NCBI GenBank assembly: GCA_045660245.1
Contig: JAZRDJ010000047.1
Location: 1 to 6,743 of the forward strand
Direction: 5' to 3'
DNA: 6,743 nt
Source of the DNA: RGIG3872 sp045660245
Lineage (GTDB): Bacteria; Bacillota; Clostridia; Christensenellales; UBA1242
Under the pieces are notes generated by a model. That model was not told the origin of the DNA. It was given only the letters and a program-made list of their open reading frames with translations, and did not search any database. The position numbers and the translations under genes were made by a program. Shown here piece by piece: positions 1 to 5,619 of this stretch (positions are counted from its first letter, which is position 1; every line of letters begins with the position of its first letter).

Positions 1-113
1 GAGATTGTGAACTTGGAAACACTGCAAGTGCGGCCTTTCACAAAAGTATTGGATTTGAGGAAGCAAATAGGATTATTTGTTTTACAAAAAAATTACAAAG
101 ACAATGTAAATAA
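1..113 (+). CDS. GNAT-family N-acetyltransferase, C-terminal fragment (AAC(6')-like)
   Basis: Only the last 36 or so codons are present, read from base 3 to a TAA at 111-113; the start lies outside the window. The visible residues follow the closing pattern of the GNAT fold in aminoglycoside 6'-acetyltransferase-like proteins: an N-T-x-S run, then A-F-H-K, then S-I-G-F-E-E, then N-R-I-I-C-F and a final K-K-L. In the family, this stretch forms the helix after the acetyl-CoA site and the last beta-strands, and the enzyme moves an acetyl group from acetyl-CoA to an amine. The substrate cannot be read from the tail; aminoglycoside or another small amine are both possible. No terminator separates its stop from the promoter at 117, so some read-through into the next operon is possible. 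Confidence 0.75.
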   Translation, partial: DCELGNTASAAFHKSIGFEEANRIICFTKKLQRQCK

Positions 114-116
114 AAC

Positions 117-145
117 TTGACATATTATAATTTATTTAATATAAT
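117..145 (+). promoter_or_regulatory. Consensus housekeeping (sigma-A) promoter for the regulator/ABC operon
   Basis: TTGACA at 117-122 and TATAAT at 140-145 are separated by exactly 17 bases. Both hexamers match the consensus fully. Transcription is expected to begin near 152. Such a strong promoter in front of a regulator gene implies that it is normally held in check, which fits the inverted repeat just downstream. Confidence 0.9.
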
Positions 146-151
146 AGAAAT

Positions 152-167
152 GTAAAGTTTACTTTAC
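152..167. promoter_or_regulatory. Inverted-repeat operator at the transcription start
   Basis: GTAAAGT, two T bases, then ACTTTAC: a perfect 7+7 bp inverted repeat beginning six bases after the -10 box, so it covers the expected +1. The short spacer and symmetric half-sites are what a dimeric helix-turn-helix repressor would bind. The second gene of the operon encodes a small XRE-type protein, so autorepression is the simplest inference. The RNA hairpin it could form has only a two-base loop and no T-run after it, so it is unlikely to be a terminator. Confidence 0.65.
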
Positions 168-190
168 TATTTTTATTTAGAGGTTGGATT

Positions 191-526
191 ATGGATAACA
201 AAGAAATTTTGGAAAAAGCAAGTTCAAAAAAAGTCCATGTTGGAGAAATGGAAAAAGAGAAGATCAACAAGTCTTGTTGGATCGCCAATATTGTGGCGGT
301 CGTTGTTGCTGTTTTGCTCGTGATTGTTGAGGGGGCGCTTGGGCATTTTTCAAGTGTTTATGCAATTGCGTCAGTTTGTTATGCTTGGGCAAGTGTGTTT
401 TACTTCATGCAATTTTTTGTGGCAAAGCGTAAGTATGTGGGCATAATGATTGGTGCGATTTTGGATTTGCTTGCATTTTTGACAATGATTGTTTTTTATA
501 TTTTGAAATGTGTGGGTATAATTTAA
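191..526 (+). CDS. Small three-helix membrane protein (resembles DUF6442)
   Basis: The product is 111 residues with a charged, soluble N-terminus (about 1-28, rich in Lys and Glu) and three hydrophobic segments at roughly 30-48, 56-77 and 83-106. The start is supported by AGAGG at 179-183, seven bases before the ATG, and by the promoter at 117. The opening pattern M-x-x-K-E-I-L-E-K-A resembles DUF6442-type Firmicute proteins, which are often encoded next to small XRE regulators; this assignment is from memory of the family and is tentative. No enzymatic motif is visible. Its stop overlaps the start of the regulator gene by one base (TAATG), so the two are probably translationally coupled. A likely role is as a membrane partner or signal input of the regulator, but its function is unknown. 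Confidence 0.8.
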   Translation: MDNKEILEKASSKKVHVGEMEKEKINKSCWIANIVAVVVAVLLVIVEGALGHFSSVYAIASVCYAWASVFYFMQFFVAKRKYVGIMIGAILDLLAFLTMIVFYILKCVGII

Positions 527-735
527 TGAATAATGATCTTATTTTGAAAAACAAACTCAAGGAGTTCAGACAAAAAAAGAATTTGAGTCAAGAGGAACTA
601 GCAAGAGTTGTTGGGACAACAAGGCAGACAATAATTTCGATTGAAAAAAATCTTTTCAATCCTTCAGCACGCCTTGCACTCCTTTTGTGTGTTGCGCTTG
701 GATGTAAGTTTGAGGAGTTGTTTTATTTTGATTAA
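526..735 (+). CDS. Small XRE/Cro-CI-type helix-turn-helix transcriptional regulator
   Basis: The product is 69 residues, almost entirely one HTH domain. N-L-S-Q-E-E-L-A forms the first helix of the motif, V-G-T-T-R-Q-T-I-I-S-I-E the recognition helix, and the closing L-G-C-K-F-E-E-L-F is typical of the YozG-like single-domain class. The ATG at 526, which shares its first base with the upstream stop codon, is preferred over the in-frame ATG at 508. It gives the usual short N-terminus before K-L-K-E-F-R and allows coupled translation; there is only a weak G-rich stretch upstream. The protein should bind DNA as a dimer, and the inverted repeat at 152-167 is its likely target. Co-transcription with the ABC genes that start 22 bases later suggests it controls their expression. 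Confidence 0.93.
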   Translation: MNNDLILKNKLKEFRQKKNLSQEELARVVGTTRQTIISIEKNLFNPSARLALLLCVALGCKFEELFYFD

Positions 736-757
736 AAAAATATAGGGAAGGAACATC

Positions 758-1477
758 GTGGAAATTATTTCAATTCAGAATGTTTGCAAAAATTTCAAAA
801 CTGCAAGAGCACTTGAAAATATAAACATTGATATTCAAGAAGGAGAACTGTTTGGGCTTCTTGGAGTTAATGGAGCGGGAAAAACAACGCTCATTAAAAT
901 TCTTTGTGGGCTCACAAAAAAGTCAAGTGGATCAATTGTTGTGGGAGGTTTTGATATCGACAAAGATCTTGAAAATATCAAGGAAATTGTTGATATTTCA
1001 CCGCAAGAAACATCAATTGCAAGCAATCTCACTGTGCAAGAAAACTTGGATTTTTTCGCAAATATTTATGGCAAGTCTTCAAAAGACATTGAAGAGGAAA
1101 TTGTGAAAACATTTGGACTTCAAGAGGTTTTGGATCAAAAAGCAAAAACATTGTCAGGTGGGTTCAAGCGAAGGCTTTCGATCGCCATTGCACTCATTTC
1201 CAAGCCAAAGATTTTGTTTTTGGATGAACCAACACTGGGGCTGGATGTTTTTGCTCGACGTGAACTTTGGGAGATAATTCAAAAACTGAAAACTCACATG
1301 ACAATAATTTTGACATCACACTATATGGAAGAGGTTGATGCTTTGTGTGATCGAGTTGCGATTTTATCTCATGGCAGAGTTTTAAATGTTGGAACAATTG
1401 AAGATATAAAGGATCGCGCGCAGGCAGACACCTTTGAAAACGCATTCATAAAAATTGTGGAGAAAGCAAATGAATAG
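758..1477 (+). CDS. ABC transporter ATP-binding protein (DrrA/CcmA-like)
   Basis: The 239-residue cytoplasmic ATPase has every expected motif: an aromatic A-loop residue near F13, Walker A G-V-N-G-A-G-K-T at 36-43, a Q-loop glutamine at 83, the signature L-S-G-G-F at 132-136, Walker B I-L-F-L-D-E-P at 152-158, a D-loop G-L-D at 161-163 and the switch histidine H188 in L-T-S-H-Y. It should hydrolyse ATP to drive the ABC-2 permease encoded next. The start is GTG at 758, preceded by AGGGAAGG at 743-750. The protein is at the short end for DrrA-type ATPases and lacks a long C-terminal extension. Its last codons overlap the permease start by eight bases, which suggests coupled, matched synthesis. 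The substrate is not readable from sequence; drug, lipid or peptide export are all possible. Confidence 0.95.
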   Translation: MEIISIQNVCKNFKTARALENINIDIQEGELFGLLGVNGAGKTTLIKILCGLTKKSSGSIVVGGFDIDKDLENIKEIVDISPQETSIASNLTVQENLDFFANIYGKSSKDIEEEIVKTFGLQEVLDQKAKTLSGGFKRRLSIAIALISKPKILFLDEPTLGLDVFARRELWEIIQKLKTHMTIILTSHYMEEVDALCDRVAILSHGRVLNVGTIEDIKDRAQADTFENAFIKIVEKANE

Positions 1478-2252
1478 AACATTGAATTTTTTAAAAAGAA
1501 ACTTGAAAGAAGTTTTCAGAGATCCCATAATTTACATTTTTTGCTTGGGATTTCCGATTGTAATGTTTGTGTTGTTTTATGTTATAAACAGTTATACTGG
1601 AGGAAATACGCCAACGTTTGAAATTCATTCTCTTTTGCCTGGAATAATGGTTTTTTCATACTCTTTTGTTATGCTCACAATGTCGCTTATTGTTTCAAAA
1701 GACAAACAGACATATTTCCTCAAAAGACTTTTTTCTTCACCAATGAAATCTCATGAATATATACTTGGGTATGCATTTGTTGGCATTTTGATTGGCTTTT
1801 TGCAGTCATTTGTATGCATTTTTGCAGGTTTTTTGATTTCTGTTTTTGATGGAACTTCGTTTTTGAATGTTGTGCAAATTGTGCTTCTTGTTTTTTCAGA
1901 GTTGCCAATTCTTGTCACAAATGTATTCTTGGGAATTCTGATTGGAACGCTATTCAATGATAAATCAGCACCAGGTATTACATCGGTTTTTATCAGTTTG
2001 TCTGGAATTCTTGGTGGGTGCTGGATGCCACTTGAAACAATGGGAGCGTTTGAGAATTTTTGTAAATTTCTGCCATTCTATCCATCGGTTTGCGTTGGTC
2101 GAATTGTGACAGGTGCAACAAATGCTTTTGGTGTTTATTATTCATTTGACAATGTTACAATATTGGGTATCATTACAATTTTTTTGTTTATGATTATGAG
2201 TATTCTTTTGTCTATTTGTTTTTTCAAGAAGACAATGATTAGTGATAGGTAA
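1470..2252 (+). CDS. ABC-2 type transporter permease
   Basis: The product is 260 residues with about six hydrophobic segments, near 20-40, 57-76, 99-124, 136-162, 168-186 and 229-251, as expected of an ABC-2 membrane subunit. Family-like features include a short N-terminal amphipathic stretch ending R-D-P, the L-K-R-L-F-S-S-P segment between helices 2 and 3 (the likely contact with the ATPase), and G-G-C-W-M-P-L-E after helix 5. The ATG at 1470 is chosen over an in-frame TTG at 1455 because GGAG at 1459-1462 sits seven bases before it. It overlaps the ATPase gene by eight bases. Together the two form a half-size exporter, probably working as a dimer of each subunit. It is the last gene before the terminator at 2268. 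Confidence 0.93.
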   Translation: MNRTLNFLKRNLKEVFRDPIIYIFCLGFPIVMFVLFYVINSYTGGNTPTFEIHSLLPGIMVFSYSFVMLTMSLIVSKDKQTYFLKRLFSSPMKSHEYILGYAFVGILIGFLQSFVCIFAGFLISVFDGTSFLNVVQIVLLVFSELPILVTNVFLGILIGTLFNDKSAPGITSVFISLSGILGGCWMPLETMGAFENFCKFLPFYPSVCVGRIVTGATNAFGVYYSFDNVTILGIITIFLFMIMSILLSICFFKKTMISDR

Positions 2253-2267
2253 TATTATAGATCTTCT

Positions 2268-2303
2268 AAATACACAAACAAGTTGTTTGTGTATTTTTGT
2301 TTG
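2268..2303 (+). terminator. Rho-independent terminator of the ABC operon
   Basis: A 12-bp perfect stem (2268-2279 with 2285-2296) closes a five-base loop, AAGTT. The T-rich tail begins inside the stem's right arm and runs through 2298 and on to 2302 with one G. It lies 15 bases after the permease stop. Confidence 0.88.
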
Positions 2304-2329
2304 AGATAGGTTCTTTTTTGTGTTATAAT
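2301..2329 (+). promoter_or_regulatory. Candidate distal promoter with extended -10
   Basis: TTGAGA at 2301-2306, a 17-base spacer and TATAAT at 2324-2329 with TGT directly before it (extended -10). It abuts the tail of the terminator. Transcription would start near 2336, about 180 bases before the peptidase gene, giving either a long leader or a separate small transcript. I see no terminator between it and 2518. Confidence 0.65.
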
Positions 2330-2350
2330 TCAATTAGAGAAAAAATAAAC

Positions 2351-2460
2351 ATGAAAACCATACAAGAAATAAATCAGACATTTTGAGAAAAATTATTCAT
2401 TCATTTAAGGCCAAATACAAGAATGCTATTGAAAGTTTAAAGAGTTATTATCAACCTTAA
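2351..2460 (+). other. Possible broken micro-ORF in the leader region
   Basis: An ATG at 2351 opens an 11-codon reading frame that stops at TGA 2384-2386. The frame two bases on stays open from about 2338 to TAA at 2458-2460, and its part after 2383 reads as a basic, helix-like peptide (R-K-I-I-H-S-F-K-A-K-Y-K-N-A-I-E-S-L-K). Adding one T to the run at 2381-2384 would join both parts into a 36-residue peptide. The only ribosome site nearby is a weak AGAGA. This could be a frameshifted small gene, a leader peptide, or chance; chance cannot be excluded at this length. Apart from this and the two promoters, I see nothing in the 265 bases between the permease and peptidase genes. Confidence 0.2.
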
Positions 2461-2462
2461 TA

Positions 2463-2491
2463 TTTACATGAATGAAAATTTGTTGTATATT
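2463..2491 (+). promoter_or_regulatory. Proximal promoter of the peptidase operon
   Basis: TTTACA at 2463-2468, a 17-base spacer and TATATT at 2486-2491. Transcription would begin near 2498, giving a short leader that carries the GGAG at 2507-2510. Each hexamer differs from the consensus at one position, so moderate strength is expected. Confidence 0.6.
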
Positions 2492-2517
2492 AATGAAATA
2501 ATAGTTGGAGATATAGT

Positions 2518-3558
2518 ATGAGGGAAGGAAATTATTCTCAAAAGTTTTTGGAAAAAGAAAAAGCATATGCAAACATGATTGAGCCATATGTGAGACATAT
2601 TCTTGACACTGAAAATGAGTTTTACTCTGAAGTGATTGGCGATGATGAAAATTATTACTATGACAAAGCAAACTTTTCATTTTGTGTGCACAATGATGAC
2701 ATTGAATGGCTCATGGATGATTTTGTAAAAGTTATGCTTCGTGATACAAAATATGCTGAGGAATTCTTGAGCATTTTGAATCTCGAGAATCCAAGAGTTG
2801 TGGTTGATTATTCGCTCGGTGATGTCGATGATGAAAATGAAAAGACCTGCGTTGTAAAACGCGGTAAAAGATGCTATCTCAAAACTCCGATTGCGTTTGA
2901 AGAGGTTGAGGAAAATATTTTTCGCACAACATTTCATCACATTGCAACAGCATTGCATGAGGTCGCTCATACAATGAATGAAAGCAATACGTCAACGGAG
3001 AATATTCTGCCAAAACTATGGGAAAGTGTTGAGATTGAATCATTGTTTATTGAGGATTTATTTTATTTGTACTTGCGTGAAAACGCAAGCCGTGTTGCTT
3101 TTGAACTTTCAAATCATTTTTGTGACCCAAATATGACTGAAAAAAACATTAGAAACTGGGTCAAAAATTCCGAGATTGCAAATCATTCGGATTTGTTTGC
3201 TCGCACCTCATATGTGATGATGGACGAAGTATTGAATGAGATGGGCGGAGATAAGCCATATATTGCAAGATATGTCTTTGGTGAAGTTTATGCAAGGTGC
3301 CTGATTGAAGAGTATAAAAAATTGCCAGAATACACAATGAACAAGTTTTATGCTTTCGTAAAAAACAATGCAAAATTCGAGGATTTTGATGATATTGCAG
3401 AATGTTTGTTTCATGATGAAATTTTGAAACAGAAAATGGAACAAAGTGTTGTTGGTTCAGAACGAATTTCAAATCACGAAGTTGTGTTGAAGAAATATGA
3501 CAAGATTGTTCAAAGTGAAATGGAAAAAATAAAAGAGAGTTTTGGAGACAAAAAATGA
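2518..3558 (+). CDS. Divergent M3-like zinc metallopeptidase (oligoendopeptidase F-type core)
   Basis: The product is 346 residues, soluble, acidic, with no signal peptide. H147-E-V-A-H151 is an HExxH zinc site inside an expected helix. Twenty-one residues later, V-E172-I-E-S-L-F-I-E179 mirrors the M3 pattern E-(I/A)-x-S-x-x-x-E, in which the first Glu is the third zinc ligand. Further on, Y-I-A-R-Y-V-F-G-E-V-Y-A-R near 248-260 resembles the M3 segment Y-x-Y-A-T-G-x-x-A-A, followed by the usual F-Y-A-F-V and a D-D-I-A helix. Family M3 enzymes hydrolyse short peptides in the cytoplasm and are commonly about 600 residues; this one keeps roughly the C-terminal catalytic half, with a different N-terminus. 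The start has GGAG seven bases upstream. It overlaps the next gene by ATGA. The metallopeptidase call is fairly safe; the M3 link is by motif reading only. Confidence 0.8.
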   Translation: MREGNYSQKFLEKEKAYANMIEPYVRHILDTENEFYSEVIGDDENYYYDKANFSFCVHNDDIEWLMDDFVKVMLRDTKYAEEFLSILNLENPRVVVDYSLGDVDDENEKTCVVKRGKRCYLKTPIAFEEVEENIFRTTFHHIATALHEVAHTMNESNTSTENILPKLWESVEIESLFIEDLFYLYLRENASRVAFELSNHFCDPNMTEKNIRNWVKNSEIANHSDLFARTSYVMMDEVLNEMGGDKPYIARYVFGEVYARCLIEEYKKLPEYTMNKFYAFVKNNAKFEDFDDIAECLFHDEILKQKMEQSVVGSERISNHEVVLKKYDKIVQSEMEKIKESFGDKK

Positions 3559-4205
3559 AATTGAGCAAATATTTTGTAGATAATTTTTTAACAGTTCGAG
3601 CAAATGGTGGGGACAATTGTGTTTTTACAAATTGCCCAGATGAGGTTTTGAAGATTGCACAAGAAACTTTGGAAAAAGAAAATGAGGCAGGAATTGCTCA
3701 TATTATTCCTTTGTCTAATGGGATAGTCAGCGCTTTTGGAGATGCTTGTGAGGAGTTTGAAGGGTTTTATGTTCCAATTCTTGCAAGGGGGCTTGTGAAT
3801 GGTCTTGTGATGAAGAGTTTGATTGAGTCAAAATCATCGGAACTCACAGGCCGAGAAAGTAAAATGCTTCAAGAGATAAACCAGGGTCTTGAAGACATGC
3901 TTTCATGTGATTCAAATGGAATTATTCATTATTTAAAACGAGCACCTTTATCTTTTGACATAAGTAATTTTGTTGAAAAAAACGGTAGACATGAGATAGT
4001 ATTTATTTTGCGTGACATGAAAGATAGAAGGCTTCAACAAGCAGTCAATAATTTTTTGTCAGAGCGCTCTAGATATGTGGTCAAGGTATTTTCTGATTCA
4101 AATCTCGCCTCATGTCTTGATGAGGGTGGCAATCTTGTTCAATGTCCTCATGATTATGTGAGTATAAACATCAAACATTTTATTGAAAATGAAAATCAGA
4201 AATAA
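3555..4205 (+). CDS. Unrecognised 216-residue protein coupled to the M3-like peptidase
   Basis: I do not recognise this family. The product looks soluble and cytoplasmic, mixed alpha/beta, without a signal peptide or membrane segment. It has six cysteines (22, 27, 65, 118, 187, 197); C22-x4-C27 near the N-terminus is the only close pair and is not a clear metal motif. Residues 144-182 alternate beta-like and helical stretches (E-I-V-F-I-L-R-D-M, then a charged helix, then Y-V-V-K-V-F-S), like part of an alpha/beta domain. The ATG overlaps the peptidase stop as ATGA, and GGAG at 3544-3547 lies inside the peptidase gene, so translation is coupled and the two products are probably made together. 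A partner, substrate or regulator of the peptidase is possible, but nothing in its sequence shows which. Confidence 0.8.
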   Translation: MKLSKYFVDNFLTVRANGGDNCVFTNCPDEVLKIAQETLEKENEAGIAHIIPLSNGIVSAFGDACEEFEGFYVPILARGLVNGLVMKSLIESKSSELTGRESKMLQEINQGLEDMLSCDSNGIIHYLKRAPLSFDISNFVEKNGRHEIVFILRDMKDRRLQQAVNNFLSERSRYVVKVFSDSNLASCLDEGGNLVQCPHDYVSINIKHFIENENQK

Positions 4206-4214
4206 CGAGTGATT

Positions 4215-4218
4215 GGAG
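4215..4218 (+). promoter_or_regulatory. Ribosome binding site fixing the DUF1653 gene start
   Basis: GGAG ends eight bases before the ATG at 4227 and eleven before the ATG at 4230. It lies downstream of the alternative GTG at 4209, which argues against that start. Confidence 0.75.
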
Positions 4219-4226
4219 AAAATATT

Positions 4227-4460
4227 ATGATGGTCAAAGAAAAGGGGATTTACAGACATTACAAGGGAAATTTATATCTTGTTGAGACAATTGCAAAACA
4301 CAGTGAAACACTCGAAGATATGGTTGTTTACCGAGCACTTTATGGCGACAATTCTGTGTGGGTGAGACCACTTTCAATGTTTGTTGAAGAGGTTGAAGGC
4401 AAAGATCAGAAACATCGCTTTGAACTGGTTAAAATCAAGGATAAAACCGGCAGACATTGA
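4227..4460 (+). CDS. DUF1653-domain protein
   Basis: The product is 77 residues, essentially one DUF1653 domain. The diagnostic pattern is complete: G-I-Y-R-H-Y-K-G-N-L-Y at the start, then A-K-H-S-E-T-L-E, V-V-Y-R-A-L-Y-G in the middle, W-V-R-P-L-S-M-F and finally the H-R-F that closes the domain. The family is widespread, small and beta-rich, with no settled function. The ATG at 4227 is used rather than the GTG at 4209 because of the GGAG at 4215-4218; the adjacent ATG at 4230 cannot be excluded and changes the protein by one residue. It starts 21 bases after the unknown 216-residue gene, with no promoter or terminator between, so it is probably the third gene of the peptidase operon. The functional link to the peptidase is not evident. 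Confidence 0.92.
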   Translation: MMVKEKGIYRHYKGNLYLVETIAKHSETLEDMVVYRALYGDNSVWVRPLSMFVEEVEGKDQKHRFELVKIKDKTGRH

Positions 4461-4499
4461 TCACTTGAAATAATTTTGTATGTGCTCATGCAAATTTGT

Positions 4500-4527
4500 T
4501 TGCCAAAACTGCTTTTTTGTCTATAAT
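4500..4527 (+). promoter_or_regulatory. Promoter of the Nudix/deaminase operon
   Basis: TTGCCA at 4500-4505, a 16-base spacer and a perfect TATAAT at 4522-4527. Transcription would start near 4534, just ahead of the AAAGGAAG ribosome site at 4545-4552. Confidence 0.65.
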
Positions 4528-4557
4528 AGAGAATAGAAAATTTGAAAGGAAGTAATC

Positions 4558-5112
4558 ATGAAAAAAGTTGCAGACAAAGAAGAGATGCTCCTTGTGATCA
4601 CTGATGAAGGTGAATCAACAGGAGAGTTTGAAAAGCGAAGTGTGGTGCATGACAAAGAAATTTTTCACAGAGAAGTTGTGCTTTGGGTAATCAACAAAAA
4701 AGAACGCAAAATTCTGTTCCAAAGACGTGCTCATGACAAGCGTGCTTGGCCAGACAAGTTTGGTCTTATTGCTGGGCATGTTGTAGCGGATGAATCACCA
4801 GAAGATGCTGTAATCAAAGAAGCAAAGGAAGAAGTTGGTCTCAATATCAAAAAACTTGGATACAGGCACTTTTTCACATACAAAAAACTTGAACCACAGA
4901 ATCATTGCTTTGTTTATCACTATTATACGCTCGCAAATATCCCGCTTGAAAAATTTAAGATTCAAGAAGAAGAACTCACGGAACTAAAGTATGTGGATTA
5001 TGATGAGTACAAGGAAGCCGTTCATGGCAGAAAACACGATTTTGTTTTCAAGTGGAACGAGTTTTATGATCAAATGTTTTATTATCTTGATGACATTTTT
5101 GATGAAGAGTAG
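4558..5112 (+). CDS. Nudix hydrolase (isopentenyl-diphosphate isomerase-like subgroup)
   Basis: The product is 184 residues. The Nudix box spans 73-95: G73, E79, then K87-E88-A-K-E91-E92-V-G94-L, with all metal-binding glutamates present. The box departs from the consensus REUXEEXGU only in having Lys for the first Arg. The preceding I-L-F-Q-R-R-A-H-D-K and W-P-D-K-F-G segments and the overall length match the YfcD/IPP-isomerase-like branch. Such proteins usually cleave a nucleoside diphosphate linked to another group, using magnesium, in the cytoplasm; the exact substrate is unknown. True IPP isomerase seems less likely because the opening L-L-V-I-T-D-E-G-E-S-T-G resembles the hydrolase branch. 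AAAGGAAG lies five bases before the ATG. The deaminase gene follows after 11 bases, so both form one unit, likely for clearing or salvaging nucleotide derivatives. Confidence 0.9.
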   Translation: MKKVADKEEMLLVITDEGESTGEFEKRSVVHDKEIFHREVVLWVINKKERKILFQRRAHDKRAWPDKFGLIAGHVVADESPEDAVIKEAKEEVGLNIKKLGYRHFFTYKKLEPQNHCFVYHYYTLANIPLEKFKIQEEELTELKYVDYDEYKEAVHGRKHDFVFKWNEFYDQMFYYLDDIFDEE

Positions 5113-5123
5113 GAGACAAATTT

Positions 5124-5525
5124 ATGACGTGGAAAAAGTTGTATAATCTCACAAAAAAATATGTGAATGAAAGAGATGTTTCGCCGTTCATTCATGCTGG
5201 ACAAGTCGCTTCTGGTATTCTCACAGACAAGGGAAATGTGTACTTTGGTGTGTGTGTTGACAGCAAATGTGATTGGGGGACTTGCGCAGAGAGAAATGCA
5301 ATAATGGATATGATAAAATGTGGAGAGGCGAAGGTTACAAAAGTCGTCACAATTGATCGTGATGGAAACCTGCGTGAACCATGTGGTCTTTGCAGAGAAG
5401 CATTCATGCAACTACACAAGGATAATCGCAAAATTGAATTTTTGCTTGACCTTCAGACGGAAAAGACAATCACACTTGATGAACTCTTACCTAACTGGTG
5501 GGGAAAAGACAGGTTTGAAGAATAA
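5124..5525 (+). CDS. Cytidine deaminase-like zinc enzyme
   Basis: The product is 133 residues, the normal size for a tetrameric cytidine deaminase. T-C54-A-E56-R-N-A-I supplies one zinc ligand and the catalytic Glu, and P-C87-G-L-C90-R-E supplies the other two ligands. A-S-G-I-L-T-D-K-G-N-V-Y-F-G at 29-42 matches the first core strands, and L-L-P near 121 matches the family's end. The family hydrolytically removes the amino group from cytidine or related bases. In classical enzymes the stretch G-x-N-x-E ahead of the C-A-E motif binds the ribose; here the positions are C44 and D46, so a different substrate is plausible (see findings). An extra W-W-G-K-D-R-F tail closes the protein. GGAG at 5112-5115 gives the ATG at 5124; it follows the Nudix gene in the same transcript and ends before a terminator. 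Confidence 0.9.
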   Translation: MTWKKLYNLTKKYVNERDVSPFIHAGQVASGILTDKGNVYFGVCVDSKCDWGTCAERNAIMDMIKCGEAKVTKVVTIDRDGNLREPCGLCREAFMQLHKDNRKIEFLLDLQTEKTITLDELLPNWWGKDRFEE

Positions 5526-5533
5526 TGTTAATC

Positions 5534-5560
5534 AAAATCATGCGCTTGCATGATTTTTTT
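5534..5560 (+). terminator. Rho-independent terminator of the Nudix/deaminase operon
   Basis: A 10-bp perfect stem (5534-5543 with 5548-5557) with the tight loop GCTT is followed by T bases through 5560. It begins eight bases after the deaminase stop codon. Confidence 0.9.
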
Positions 5561-5574
5561 GTTGCTTGCCGATA

Positions 5575-5603
5575 TTGACAAAAGTGTCTTTTACTGATAT
5601 TAT
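5575..5603 (+). promoter_or_regulatory. Strong promoter with extended -10
   Basis: A perfect TTGACA at 5575-5580, a 17-base spacer and TATTAT at 5598-5603, with TGA immediately before the -10 (extended -10). It lies directly after the previous terminator and serves only the gene at 5635. No inverted repeat or other operator is visible around it, so high constitutive expression is the simplest reading. Confidence 0.8.
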
Positions 5604-5619
5604 TATTTCACTTGGGTTT

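Noticed and set aside
1..120. Open reading in frame 1 through the first 120 bases
   Set aside because: Its translation has no family pattern, while frame 3 gives a clear GNAT C-terminus ending at 113.
508..525. Earlier ATG for the XRE regulator
   Set aside because: It would add six residues not typical of this class and lengthen the overlap; the TAATG junction at 526 fits coupled translation better.
1455..1469. TTG start for the permease
   Set aside because: GGAG at 1459-1462 lies inside this extension and is correctly spaced for the ATG at 1470.
3161..3616. Long minus-strand open frame opposite the peptidase gene
   Set aside because: It is a shadow of the coding strand: no ribosome site, no family pattern, and the plus-strand gene has clear zinc-site motifs.
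4209..4226. GTG start for the DUF1653 protein
   Set aside because: The ribosome site follows this codon, and the domain begins right after the ATG pair at 4227-4232.
4490..4503. GCAAA/TTTGC hairpin as a terminator after the DUF1653 gene
   Set aside because: The stem is only five base pairs, it is not followed directly by a T-run, and it overlaps the next promoter's -35.
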